This document shows positions 57,180 to 64,000 of a stretch of 64,000 nt of DNA, piece after piece; the stretch's first letter is position 1, and every line of letters starts with the position of its first letter. The notes below the pieces were generated by a model. That model did not search any database, had not been told where the DNA came from, and worked only from the letters and a program-made list of their open reading frames with translations. Source of the DNA: Stenotrophomonas maltophilia (lineage in GTDB: Bacteria; Pseudomonadota; Gammaproteobacteria; Xanthomonadales; Xanthomonadaceae); NCBI RefSeq assembly GCF_002799245.1, contig NZ_NEQV01000010.1, forward strand, positions 40,656 through 104,655. The letters run 5' to 3'. The position numbers and the translations under genes are program-made.

Positions 57180-60011
57180 GTGGACAATCAACTGAAGCAG
57201 TTTGCGCAATCTTCGCAACTCGCCGGCGGCAACGCCTCCTATGTCGAGGACCTGTACGAGCAGTACCTGGTCTCCCCGGATAGTGTCGATCCCAAATGGA
57301 AAACCTACTTCGACGGCTTCAAGGGCCGCGAAGCAGGTGACATTCCGCACTCGGCCGTCATCTCCCACATCGCGGACGCGGCCAAGGATGCGCTGAAGGC
57401 CGGCACCGGTAGCGGTGCGGGCGACGAGCGTGAGCGCAATGTCGGTCGTCTGATCACTGCCTACCGCTCGCGGGGCCACCTGGACGCCCGCCTCGATCCG
57501 CTGGGCCTGGCCGCGCCGGTCAACACCCCGGACCTGGGCCTGCCGTTCCACAGCCTGTCCGATGGCGACCTCAACAGCGAGTTCAGCACCGGCGGCATCG
57601 GTGGCCAGCCGCGCATGAAGCTGCGCGACCTGCTGGCACGCCTGAAGGCGACCTACACCGGCTCGATCGGTGCGGAGTTCATGCACATCTCCGAGGTCGA
57701 GCAGCGCCAGTGGATCTACAAGAAGCTGGAAGCGGCCGGTGGCAACTACCAGCTGGACGCTGACACCCAGCGCCGCACCCTGGAGCGCCTGACCGCGGCC
57801 GAAGGCCTGGAGCGCTACCTGCACACCAAGTACGTCGGCCAGAAGCGCTTCTCGCTGGAAGGCGGCGATTCGCTGATCCCGATGATGGACACCATCATCC
57901 GCAGCGCCGGCAAGGATGGCGTCAAGGACGTGGTGATCGGCATGGCCCACCGCGGCCGCCTGAACGTGCTGGTCAACACCCTGGGCAAGAACCCGCGCAA
58001 GCTGTTCGACGAGTTCGAAGGCAAGTTCGAGCACGACGAGCACGCTTCGGCCGGTGACGTGAAGTACCACATGGGCTTCTCCGCCGACGTCGCCACCGAC
58101 GGCGGCCCGGTGCACCTGGCGCTGGCGTTCAACCCGTCGCACCTGGAAATCGCCGACCCGGTCGTGGCCGGTTCCGTGCGTTCGCGCCAGGAGCGCCGCA
58201 AGGACACCGCGCGCAAGCAGGTCATGCCGATCCTGATCCACGGCGACGCGGCCTTCTCCGGCCAGGGCGTGGTCATGGAACTGTTCCAGATGTCGCAGGC
58301 CCGCGGCTTCGCCGTCGGCGGCACCGTGCACATCGTGGTCAACAACCAGGTCGGTTTCACCACCTCCAACCCGCTGGATACGCGCTCCACGCGCTATGCC
58401 ACCGACGTGGCGAAGATGATCGCCGCCCCGGTGCTGCACGTGAACGGCGATGATCCGGAAGCCGTGGTGTTCGCTGCACAGCTGGCCTTCGAGTTCCGCC
58501 AGACGTTCGCCAAGGACGTGGTCATCGACCTGATGTGCTACCGCCGTTGGGGCCACAACGAGGCCGACGAGCCGGCGATCACCCAGCCGCTGATGTACCA
58601 GGTGATCCGCAAGCACGCCACCACCCGCGAGATGTACGCCGAGCAGCTGGAAAAGGCGGGCGTGATCGCCGCCGGCGCCGGCAAGGCGATGGTCGATGCC
58701 TACCGCGAGAAGCTGGACGCCGGTGAAGTGACCACCGAGCTGGCCAAGGTCGAGAAGACTCCGCCGAGCAGCCCGCTGTTCGTCGATTGGCCGAAGCTGC
58801 TGGAAGGCAAGCTGTCCGATCCGGTCTCGACCAAGGTCGAGATGAACAAGCTGGTCGAGCTGGCCAAGCTGATCAACACCGTGCCGGACGAAGTGCAGCT
58901 GCACTCGCGCGTGGCCAAGGTCTACGACGACCGCCGCAAGATGGCGGCCGGTGAGATCCCGGGCGACTGGGGCTTTGCCGAGAACCTGGCCTACGCCACC
59001 CTGCTGGACGAAGGCAGTGCCCTGCGCCTGGTCGGCCAGGACGTGGGCCGCGGCACGTTCACGCACCGCCACGCGATCCTGCACGACCAGAAGACCGACA
59101 ACTACTACATGCCGCTGCGGCAGCTGGTGGATTCGCCGGAGAAGGCCACCGTCATCGATTCGCTGCTGAGCGAAGAAGCGGTGATGGCCTATGAGTACGG
59201 CTTCTCCACCACCGATCCGAACACGCTGTGCATCTGGGAAGGCCAGTTCGGCGACTTCGCCAACGGTGCCCAGGTGGTGATCGACCAGTTCATCGCCGCC
59301 GGCGAAGCGAAGTGGGGCCGCATTTCCGGCCTGACCCTGCTGCTGCCGCATGGCTACGAAGGGCAAGGCCCGGAACACAGCTCGGCGCGCCTGGAGCGCT
59401 TCCTGCAGCTGTGCGCGCTGGAGAACATGCTGGTGGTGGTGCCGTCGACCCCGGCGCAGGCTTTCCACATGCTGCGCCGCCAGCAGCACCTGACCACCCG
59501 CAAGCCGCTGGTGGTGATGTCGCCGAAGTCGCTGCTGCGCCACAAGCTGGCCGTATCGACCCTGGACGAGCTGGCCAACGGCGAGTTCCAGCACCTGATC
59601 GGCGACGCCAATGCGGACGCCAAGAAGGTCAAGCGCGTGGTGCTGTGCTCGGGCAAGGTCTACTACGACCTGCTGGAAGACCAGACCAAGCGTGGCCAGG
59701 ACGACGTGGCGATCATCCGCGTGGAGCAGCTGTACCCGTTCCCGCGTGCGCTGCTGGCTGCCGAACTGAAGAAGTACGGCAAGGCCACCGACGTGGTGTG
59801 GACGCAGGAAGAACCGCAGAACCAGGGTGCGTGGTACCAGATCCGCCACCACCTGCAGTTCTGCCTGGCCGATGGCCAGAACCTGCACTACGCCGGTCGC
59901 GCACGTTCGGCTTCGCCGGCTGCCGGTCACATGGCTGACCACGTCCGCGAACAGCAGCAGCTGGTCGCCGATGCACTGGTCAACCCGTTCAACGACACGT
60001 TCGCTGAATAA
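57180..60011 (+). CDS. sucA: 2-oxoglutarate dehydrogenase E1 component
   Basis: Thiamine diphosphate-dependent decarboxylase of the OGDH complex. The 943-aa protein has HRGRLNVLVNTLGKNP, IHGDAAFSGQGVVME and HIVVNNQVGFTTSNP (ThDP/Mg site), HNEADEPAITQP and EEPQNQGAWYQIRHH. Length is normal (E. coli 933). The start is GTG at 57180, which gives the usual VDNQLKQF N-terminus. Followed after 40 bp by sucB and then lpd, so all three subunits are encoded together. Confidence 0.97.
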   Translation: MDNQLKQFAQSSQLAGGNASYVEDLYEQYLVSPDSVDPKWKTYFDGFKGREAGDIPHSAVISHIADAAKDALKAGTGSGAGDERERNVGRLITAYRSRGHLDARLDPLGLAAPVNTPDLGLPFHSLSDGDLNSEFSTGGIGGQPRMKLRDLLARLKATYTGSIGAEFMHISEVEQRQWIYKKLEAAGGNYQLDADTQRRTLERLTAAEGLERYLHTKYVGQKRFSLEGGDSLIPMMDTIIRSAGKDGVKDVVIGMAHRGRLNVLVNTLGKNPRKLFDEFEGKFEHDEHASAGDVKYHMGFSADVATDGGPVHLALAFNPSHLEIADPVVAGSVRSRQERRKDTARKQVMPILIHGDAAFSGQGVVMELFQMSQARGFAVGGTVHIVVNNQVGFTTSNPLDTRSTRYATDVAKMIAAPVLHVNGDDPEAVVFAAQLAFEFRQTFAKDVVIDLMCYRRWGHNEADEPAITQPLMYQVIRKHATTREMYAEQLEKAGVIAAGAGKAMVDAYREKLDAGEVTTELAKVEKTPPSSPLFVDWPKLLEGKLSDPVSTKVEMNKLVELAKLINTVPDEVQLHSRVAKVYDDRRKMAAGEIPGDWGFAENLAYATLLDEGSALRLVGQDVGRGTFTHRHAILHDQKTDNYYMPLRQLVDSPEKATVIDSLLSEEAVMAYEYGFSTTDPNTLCIWEGQFGDFANGAQVVIDQFIAAGEAKWGRISGLTLLLPHGYEGQGPEHSSARLERFLQLCALENMLVVVPSTPAQAFHMLRRQQHLTTRKPLVVMSPKSLLRHKLAVSTLDELANGEFQHLIGDANADAKKVKRVVLCSGKVYYDLLEDQTKRGQDDVAIIRVEQLYPFPRALLAAELKKYGKATDVVWTQEEPQNQGAWYQIRHHLQFCLADGQNLHYAGRARSASPAAGHMADHVREQQQLVADALVNPFNDTFAE

Positions 60012-60051
60012 TCCTCCCCCTATTTAGAAGACAAACCAGGAAGCTCCCGCA

Positions 60052-61254
60052 ATGGCCACCGAAGTCAAAGCCCCGGTACTGCCCGAATCCGTCGCCGACG
60101 GCACCATCGCCACCTGGCACAAGAAGGTGGGCGACGCCGTCAAGCGCGACGAAAACCTGCTTGACCTGGAAACCGACAAGGTCGTCCTGGAAGTGCCGTC
60201 GCCGGTCGACGGCGTGATCAAGGAAATCAAGTTCGCCGAAGGTTCGACCGTGACCTCCAGCCAGGTCGTGGCGATCATCGAGGAAGGCGCCGTCGCTGCG
60301 GCCCCGGCCCCGGCCGCTGAAGCCGCTCCGGCGGCCGCTGCGGCCCCGGCTGCTGCTGCTCCGGCAGCAGCCGCTGCTCCGGCCCCGGCTGCCAAGTCGG
60401 CCGCCGACGCGCTGCCGCCGGGCGCCCGCTTCACTGCCATCACTGAAGGCGTGAACCCGGCCGACGTCGATGGCACCGGCCGTCGCGGCGCGGTGACCAA
60501 GGAAGACATCGTCAACTTCGCCCGCAACGGCGGCGCCGGCAAGGCCGGTGGTGCACGTCCGGAAGAACGCGTGCCGATGACCCGCATCCGCAAGCGCATC
60601 GCCGAGCGCCTGATGGAGTCGAAGAACTCCACCGCCATGCTGACCACCTTCAACGAAGTCGACCTGTCCAAGGTCTCGGCTGCGCGCAAGGAGCTGCAGG
60701 ACGAGTTCGTCAAGGCCCACGGCATCAAGCTGGGCTTCATGAGCTTCTTCGTGAAGGCCGCTGCCAACGCGCTGCAGCGCTTCCCGCTGGTCAACGCCTC
60801 GATCGACGGCGACGACATCATCTACCACGGCTACTCGGACATCTCGATCGCCGTGTCGACCGAGAAGGGCCTGGTCACGCCGGTGCTGCGCAACGTCGAG
60901 CGCATGTCGTTCGCCGACATCGAGAAGACCATCGCCGACTACGCCAAGAAGGCCCGTGACGGCAAGCTGAGCCTGGAAGAACTGCAGGGCGGCACCTTCA
61001 CCGTGACCAACGGCGGCACCTTCGGTTCGCTGCTGTCGACCCCGATCATCAACCCGCCGCAGAGCGCCATCCTGGGCATGCATGCCATCAAGGAGCGTCC
61101 GATCGCCCAGAACGGCCAGGTCGTGATCGCGCCGATGATGTACCTGGCGCTGTCCTACGACCACCGCATCATCGACGGCAAGGACTCGGTGCAGTTCCTG
61201 GTGGACATCAAGAACCAGCTGGAAAACCCGGGCCGCATGCTGTTCGGCCTGTAA
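60052..61254 (+). CDS. sucB: 2-oxoglutarate dehydrogenase E2 component (dihydrolipoyl succinyltransferase)
   Basis: Core of the OGDH complex, 400 aa. One lipoyl domain with K43 in DLETDKVVLEV, an Ala/Pro linker (about 80-125), a peripheral subunit-binding segment with DVDGTGRRGAVTKEDIVNF, and the catalytic domain ending SYDHRIIDG (H371, D375). The start of the E3-binding segment (LPPGARFTAITEGVNP) is atypical; usually a SPAARKL-like helix is here. Length matches the family. Confidence 0.96.
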   Translation: MATEVKAPVLPESVADGTIATWHKKVGDAVKRDENLLDLETDKVVLEVPSPVDGVIKEIKFAEGSTVTSSQVVAIIEEGAVAAAPAPAAEAAPAAAAAPAAAAPAAAAAPAPAAKSAADALPPGARFTAITEGVNPADVDGTGRRGAVTKEDIVNFARNGGAGKAGGARPEERVPMTRIRKRIAERLMESKNSTAMLTTFNEVDLSKVSAARKELQDEFVKAHGIKLGFMSFFVKAAANALQRFPLVNASIDGDDIIYHGYSDISIAVSTEKGLVTPVLRNVERMSFADIEKTIADYAKKARDGKLSLEELQGGTFTVTNGGTFGSLLSTPIINPPQSAILGMHAIKERPIAQNGQVVIAPMMYLALSYDHRIIDGKDSVQFLVDIKNQLENPGRMLFGL

Positions 61255-61265
61255 GAAACCTCCCG

Positions 61266-61289
61266 CCCCTCCGCGCCTGCGCGGAGGGG
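61266..61289 (+). terminator. Hairpin between sucB and lpd
   Basis: CCCCTCCGC and GCGGAGGGG form a stem with a short loop, 11 bp after the sucB stop. Only TTCT follows, so it may attenuate or protect the sucAB message and not stop transcription fully. Confidence 0.5.
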
Positions 61290-61317
61290 TTCTGGTAATG
61301 CATCAAGGAATAATTCA

Positions 61318-62754
61318 ATGGCTGAACAATTCGACGTCGTCGTCATCGGTGCCGGCCCGGCCGGTTACCACGCTGCCATCCGCGCGGCCCAGCTGGGCCT
61401 GAAGACCGCCTGCATCGACGCAGCGCTGGGCAAGGACGGCAAGCCGGCGCTGGGCGGCACCTGCCTGCGCGTGGGCTGCATCCCGTCCAAGGCGCTGCTG
61501 GATTCCTCGCGCCAGTTCTGGAACATGGGCCACATCTTTGGCGACCACGGCATCAGCTTCAAGGATGCCAAGATCGACGTCGAGGCGATGGTTGGCCGCA
61601 AGGACAAGATCGTCAAGCAGTTCACCGGCGGCATCGGCATGCTGTTCAAGGCCAACAAGGTCGCCGCCTATTATGGTTTTGGCGAACTGCAGCCGGGCAA
61701 CGTGGTCAAGGTCACCCAGCATGATGGTTCCATCGTCGAGCTGAAGGGCACCAACGTCATCATCGCGGCCGGTTCGGATTCGATCGAGCTGCCGTTCGCC
61801 AAGTTCGACGGCGAGACCATCGTCGACAACGTCGGCGGCCTGGACTTCACCGAAGTGCCGAACCGCCTGGCGGTGATCGGCGCCGGCGTGATCGGCCTGG
61901 AGCTGGGCAGCGTGTGGAAGCGCCTGGGCGCTGAAGTCACCATCCTGGAAGCACTGCCGGAGTTCCTGGCCGTGGCCGACGCCGAAGTGGCCAAGACCGC
62001 TGCCAAGGAATTCAAGAAGCAGGGCCTGGACATCCGCCTCGGCGCCAAGGTCTCCAAGACCGAGATCACCGGCAAGGGCAAGAAGAAGGAAGTCGTTGTC
62101 ACCTACACCGACAGCGAAGGCGAAAAGACCCTGACCGTGGACAAGCTGCTGGTGGCCGTTGGCCGTCGTGCGGCCACCAAGGGCCTGCTGGCTGAAGGCA
62201 CCGGCGTCAAGATCAACGAGCGTGGCCAGATCGAAGTCGATGCGCACTGCCACACCGGCGTCAACGGCGTGTGGGCGGTCGGCGACTGCGTGCGCGGCCC
62301 GATGCTGGCGCACAAGGGCTTCGAAGAAGGCATCGCGGTGGCTGAACTGATCGCCGGCCTGCCGGGCCACGTCAACTTCGACACCATCCCGTGGGTCATC
62401 TACACCGAGCCGGAACTGGCCTGGGTTGGCAAGACCGAAGCCCAGCTGAAGGCCGAAGGCATTCCGTACAAGGCCGGCAGCTTCCCGTTCGCCGCCAACG
62501 GCCGTGCCGTGGCGATGATCGAGCCGGCAGGCTTCGTGAAGATCCTGGCCCATGCCGAAACCGATCGCATCCTCGGCATGCACCTGGTCGGCGCCAACGT
62601 CTCCGAGCTGGTGCACGAAGGTGTGCTGACCATGGAGTTCAGCGGCTCGGCCGATGACCTGGCCCGCATCTGCCACGCCCACCCGTCGCTGTCGGAAGTG
62701 ATCCACGACGCGGCGATGGCGGTCAGCAAGCGCGCCATCCACAAGGCGAACTGA
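61318..62754 (+). CDS. lpd: Dihydrolipoyl dehydrogenase (E3)
   Basis: FAD disulfide oxidoreductase that re-oxidises dihydrolipoyl groups. The 478-aa protein has VVIGAGPAGYHAA, the redox pair C49/C54 in GGTCLRVGCIPSK, the NAD motif VIGAGVIGLELGSVW, and the catalytic H455/E460 in HAHPSLSEV. Within the redox motif, the residue after TCL is Arg where most family members have Asn. It is the E3 of the adjacent OGDH genes. It is followed by an intrinsic terminator. Confidence 0.97.
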   Translation: MAEQFDVVVIGAGPAGYHAAIRAAQLGLKTACIDAALGKDGKPALGGTCLRVGCIPSKALLDSSRQFWNMGHIFGDHGISFKDAKIDVEAMVGRKDKIVKQFTGGIGMLFKANKVAAYYGFGELQPGNVVKVTQHDGSIVELKGTNVIIAAGSDSIELPFAKFDGETIVDNVGGLDFTEVPNRLAVIGAGVIGLELGSVWKRLGAEVTILEALPEFLAVADAEVAKTAAKEFKKQGLDIRLGAKVSKTEITGKGKKKEVVVTYTDSEGEKTLTVDKLLVAVGRRAATKGLLAEGTGVKINERGQIEVDAHCHTGVNGVWAVGDCVRGPMLAHKGFEEGIAVAELIAGLPGHVNFDTIPWVIYTEPELAWVGKTEAQLKAEGIPYKAGSFPFAANGRAVAMIEPAGFVKILAHAETDRILGMHLVGANVSELVHEGVLTMEFSGSADDLARICHAHPSLSEVIHDAAMAVSKRAIHKAN

Positions 62755-62786
62755 TCCTTCGCTGGCAGTGCCGGCCGCTGGCCGGC

Positions 62787-63318
62787 ATGGCTGGATACAA
62801 AGAACCCCGCCTCGGCGGGGTTTTCTGTGGGTGCACGACGCGCTATCTACTTTCTGTAGAGCCGAGCCCGCGCTCGGCTCCGCCATGAAGAGCAGCCGAG
62901 CATGGGCTCGGCTCTACAGATGGCTGGATACGAAAAACCCCGCCTCGGCGGGGTTTTCTGTGGGTGCACGACGCGCTATCTACTTTCTGTAGAGCCGAGC
63001 CCGCGCTCGGCTCCGCCATGAAGAGCAGCCGAGCATGGGCTCGGCTCTACAGATGGCTGGATACGAAAAACCCCGCCTCGGCGGGGTTTTCTGTGGGTGC
63101 ACGACGCGCTATCTACTTTCTGTAGAGCCGAGCCCGTGCTCGGCTCCGCCATGAAGAGCAGCCGAGCATGGGCTCGGCTCTACAGATGGCTGGATACGAA
63201 AAACCCCGCCTCGGCGGGGTTTTCTGTGGGTGCACGACGCGCTATCTACTTTCTGTAGAGCCGAGCCCGCGCTCGGCTCCGCCATGAAGAGCAGCCGAGC
63301 GTGGGCTCGGCCCTGCAG
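62787..63318. repeat. Four tandem 133-bp repeats, each with a terminator and a SMAG dimer
   Basis: The unit starts ATGGCTGGATAC and occurs at 62787, 62920, 63053 and 63186 (period exactly 133). Each has AACCCCGCCTCGGCGGGGTT, then GTGCACGACGCGCTATC, then a GTAGAGCCGAG...GGCTCTAC inverted pair. Copies differ in single bases: unit 1 has CAAAGAACCCC where the others have CGAAAAACCCC, and GCGCTCGG/GTGCTCGG alternate. Unit 4 is degenerate at its end (CGTGGGCTCGGCCCTGC). It follows the lpd stop by 32 bp. Confidence 0.95.
62799..62825 (+). terminator. Intrinsic terminator of the suc operon (first of four copies)
   Basis: AGAACCCCGCC-TC-GGCGGGGTTTTCT is a 7- to 9-bp GC stem followed by TTTTCT. Three more copies with an A-rich left flank follow at 133-bp intervals in the tandem array, so the operon ends with a series of terminators. 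Confidence 0.85.
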
Positions 63319-63541
63319 GAGGTTGATCGTCACAGATGCGGTGCTGCACCACGGCCTCGCCGACCTTCCATTCCTTCACCACCCTGCAGCGCTCCTTGGC
63401 TTTGGGCACCGAGGCGGCAGCATTCGCCTCGTCAGCCGCCGCCGTCTGCTGGCGCTCCAGCCACGCCGACGGTGGCGCGGGCGGTGCGGCCAGTACCGGG
63501 CCTGACAACAGAGCCAGGCCCATCAGCAACACGGTCCTCAT
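63242..63541 (-). CDS. Small exported protein; its last ~25-30 residues are encoded by the SMAG repeat
   Basis: The 99-aa frame has a signal peptide (MRTVLLMGLALLSGPVLA), a short Pro/Ala segment and AKERCRVVKEWKVGEAVVQHRICDDQ with two Cys. From about residue 74 the sequence (SPRSAALHGGAERGLGSTESR) is read from the fourth tandem SMAG copy and stops at a TAG within it. So the original 3' end has probably been lost or replaced by the repeat. The first residues overlap the preceding gene (ATGA). Confidence 0.7.
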   Translation of the reverse strand: MRTVLLMGLALLSGPVLAAPPAPPSAWLERQQTAAADEANAAASVPKAKERCRVVKEWKVGEAVVQHRICDDQPPAGPSPRSAALHGGAERGLGSTESR

Positions 63542-63750
63542 GCGGGCACCGCGCGGCCACCGAGCAACCGCGCCGGCAGCATGAACAGCGCGCGCAGGAA
63601 CGCGAACAGCGCCGAGAAGGTGATGCCGACCAGGCGGAACGGCAGGCTCAGCAGCCAGACGAACGGCCAGGCAATCAAAGCGAGGATCGCCAGCGGCCAG
63701 CACAGCACGAACAGCAGGCACCACACACCGAGCGCGAACAGGGTCTTCAT
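63538..63750 (-). CDS. Small hydrophobic membrane protein
   Basis: The 70-aa protein is almost wholly hydrophobic with two likely membrane segments (about 3-35 and 42-62) and the loop LLSLPFRLVG. Its stop overlaps the next ATG, so both small genes form an operon. The family is not recognised, though similar small proteins occur in Xanthomonadaceae. Confidence 0.72.
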   Translation of the reverse strand: MKTLFALGVWCLLFVLCWPLAILALIAWPFVWLLSLPFRLVGITFSALFAFLRALFMLPARLLGGRAVPA

Positions 63751-63869
63751 CACGGTCTCCTTGTGGCGGCACCTTGCCGCCTGCACACACCTTGGTGCCC
63801 CGCCCCGCCGCGGGCAAACGGTTTGCGACGAAACCGGGCTGGGGGCGATGAAACCGATCCGGCGCCGGT

Positions 63870-63880
63870 GTAGAGCCGAG
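63870..63880. repeat. SMAG half-element at the boundary of the IS110-type element
   Basis: GTAGAGCCGAG is the first half of a SMAG unit, but it then breaks into ATCCTATGTTCGAGATC, the presumed IS end. The second half would lie beyond the other IS end, outside the window. Confidence 0.6.
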
Positions 63881-63895
63881 ATCCTATGTTCGAGA

Positions 63896-64000
63896 TCAAG
63901 CCTGCTGGAAGCAGGCTTGACCCACTTTCAGCATGGTCGGATCGAACTCCCGGCCGCTCTTGAAGACGCCCCAGGCAATCCTGGCCAGCTTTCTGGCCAG
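63896..64000 (-). mobile_element. IS110-family transposase, last 34 codons (cut by window edge)
   Basis: The frame, reading in from the right edge, ends ARKLARIAWGVFKSGREFD and then MLKVGQACFQQA and a stop. This is the conserved C-terminus of IS110-family (DEDD/Ser) transposases. The stop is 16 bp from the SMAG sequence GTAGAGCCGAG. IS110 elements have no long terminal inverted repeats, as here, and several are known to target REP sequences. Confidence 0.78.

Noticed and set aside
62787..63318. Possible CRISPR array
   Set aside because: Units are 133 bp and almost identical throughout, with no variable spacers and no cas genes. It is a tandem duplication of a terminator-SMAG block.

Overview
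The window is high-GC gammaproteobacterial chromosome and looks like Stenotrophomonas (S. maltophilia complex). I infer this from gene content and order typical of Xanthomonadaceae: smc-zipA-ligA, a methionine synthase split into two genes beside an ArsR-methyltransferase regulator, the kynurenine genes nbaC-kynU-kmo, and a 180-kDa-class NAD-glutamate dehydrogenase. The many intergenic palindromes that begin with GTAG also match the SMAG (REP-type) family known from S. maltophilia. Most of the window is ordinary core genome. The unusual material sits in the intergenic repeats and a few accessory loci.

Layout. 1-6.8 kb: ligA (cut by the left edge), a Tat-exported aminotransferase on the opposite strand, then zipA and smc. 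7-8.9 kb: the rpsF-rpsR-rplI ribosomal operon and an IscA-type Fe-S protein. 9-19.5 kb: asnS, small unknown genes, a PaiB-like flavoprotein, carbonic anhydrase, the kynurenine-to-quinolinate genes, exonuclease I, a DUF2461 protein, an aldo/keto reductase and a DUF2939 protein, all on the plus strand. 19.5-26.8 kb, minus strand: 5'-nucleotidase, NAD kinase and NAD-GDH, with a tandem duplication of about 236 bp over the gdh 3' end. 27-32.2 kb: TetR regulator, membrane-fusion lipoprotein and RND transporter, closed by a strong terminator. 32.3-38.4 kb: acyl-CoA dehydrogenase (minus), then the ArsR-methyltransferase regulator and two-part MetH.

38.4-45.8 kb: a perfect 27-bp-arm palindrome, an MFS permease, a membrane O-acyltransferase, a DUF2058 protein, slyX, UDP-glucose dehydrogenase, an FKBP isomerase with two dimerisation-like modules, and a secreted glutathione peroxidase. 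46.1-50.7 kb: a compact envelope operon with a 78-aa secreted protein, YtrA-type GntR repressor, ABC ATPase, ABC permease, GSGD-repeat exported protein and lipoprotein, followed by a second lipoprotein; a candidate repressor operator overlaps its promoter. 50.8-57 kb: fumC, purB, an 819-bp intergenic stretch with two nested palindromes, the JmjC ribosomal oxygenase and a GNAT fusion. 57.2-62.8 kb: sucA-sucB-lpd, the complete 2-oxoglutarate dehydrogenase complex. 62.8-64 kb: four 133-bp tandem repeats, each carrying a terminator and a SMAG dimer, two small envelope genes, and the end of an IS110-family transposase that appears to sit in a SMAG element.

No tRNA, rRNA, CRISPR, prophage or cas-like genes were found. 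The best candidates for undescribed biology are the YtrA/ABC/GSGD operon, the exported PLP aminotransferase, and the REP-driven genome remodelling (tandem arrays, REP-encoded protein tail, REP-provided stop codon, IS110 at a REP).
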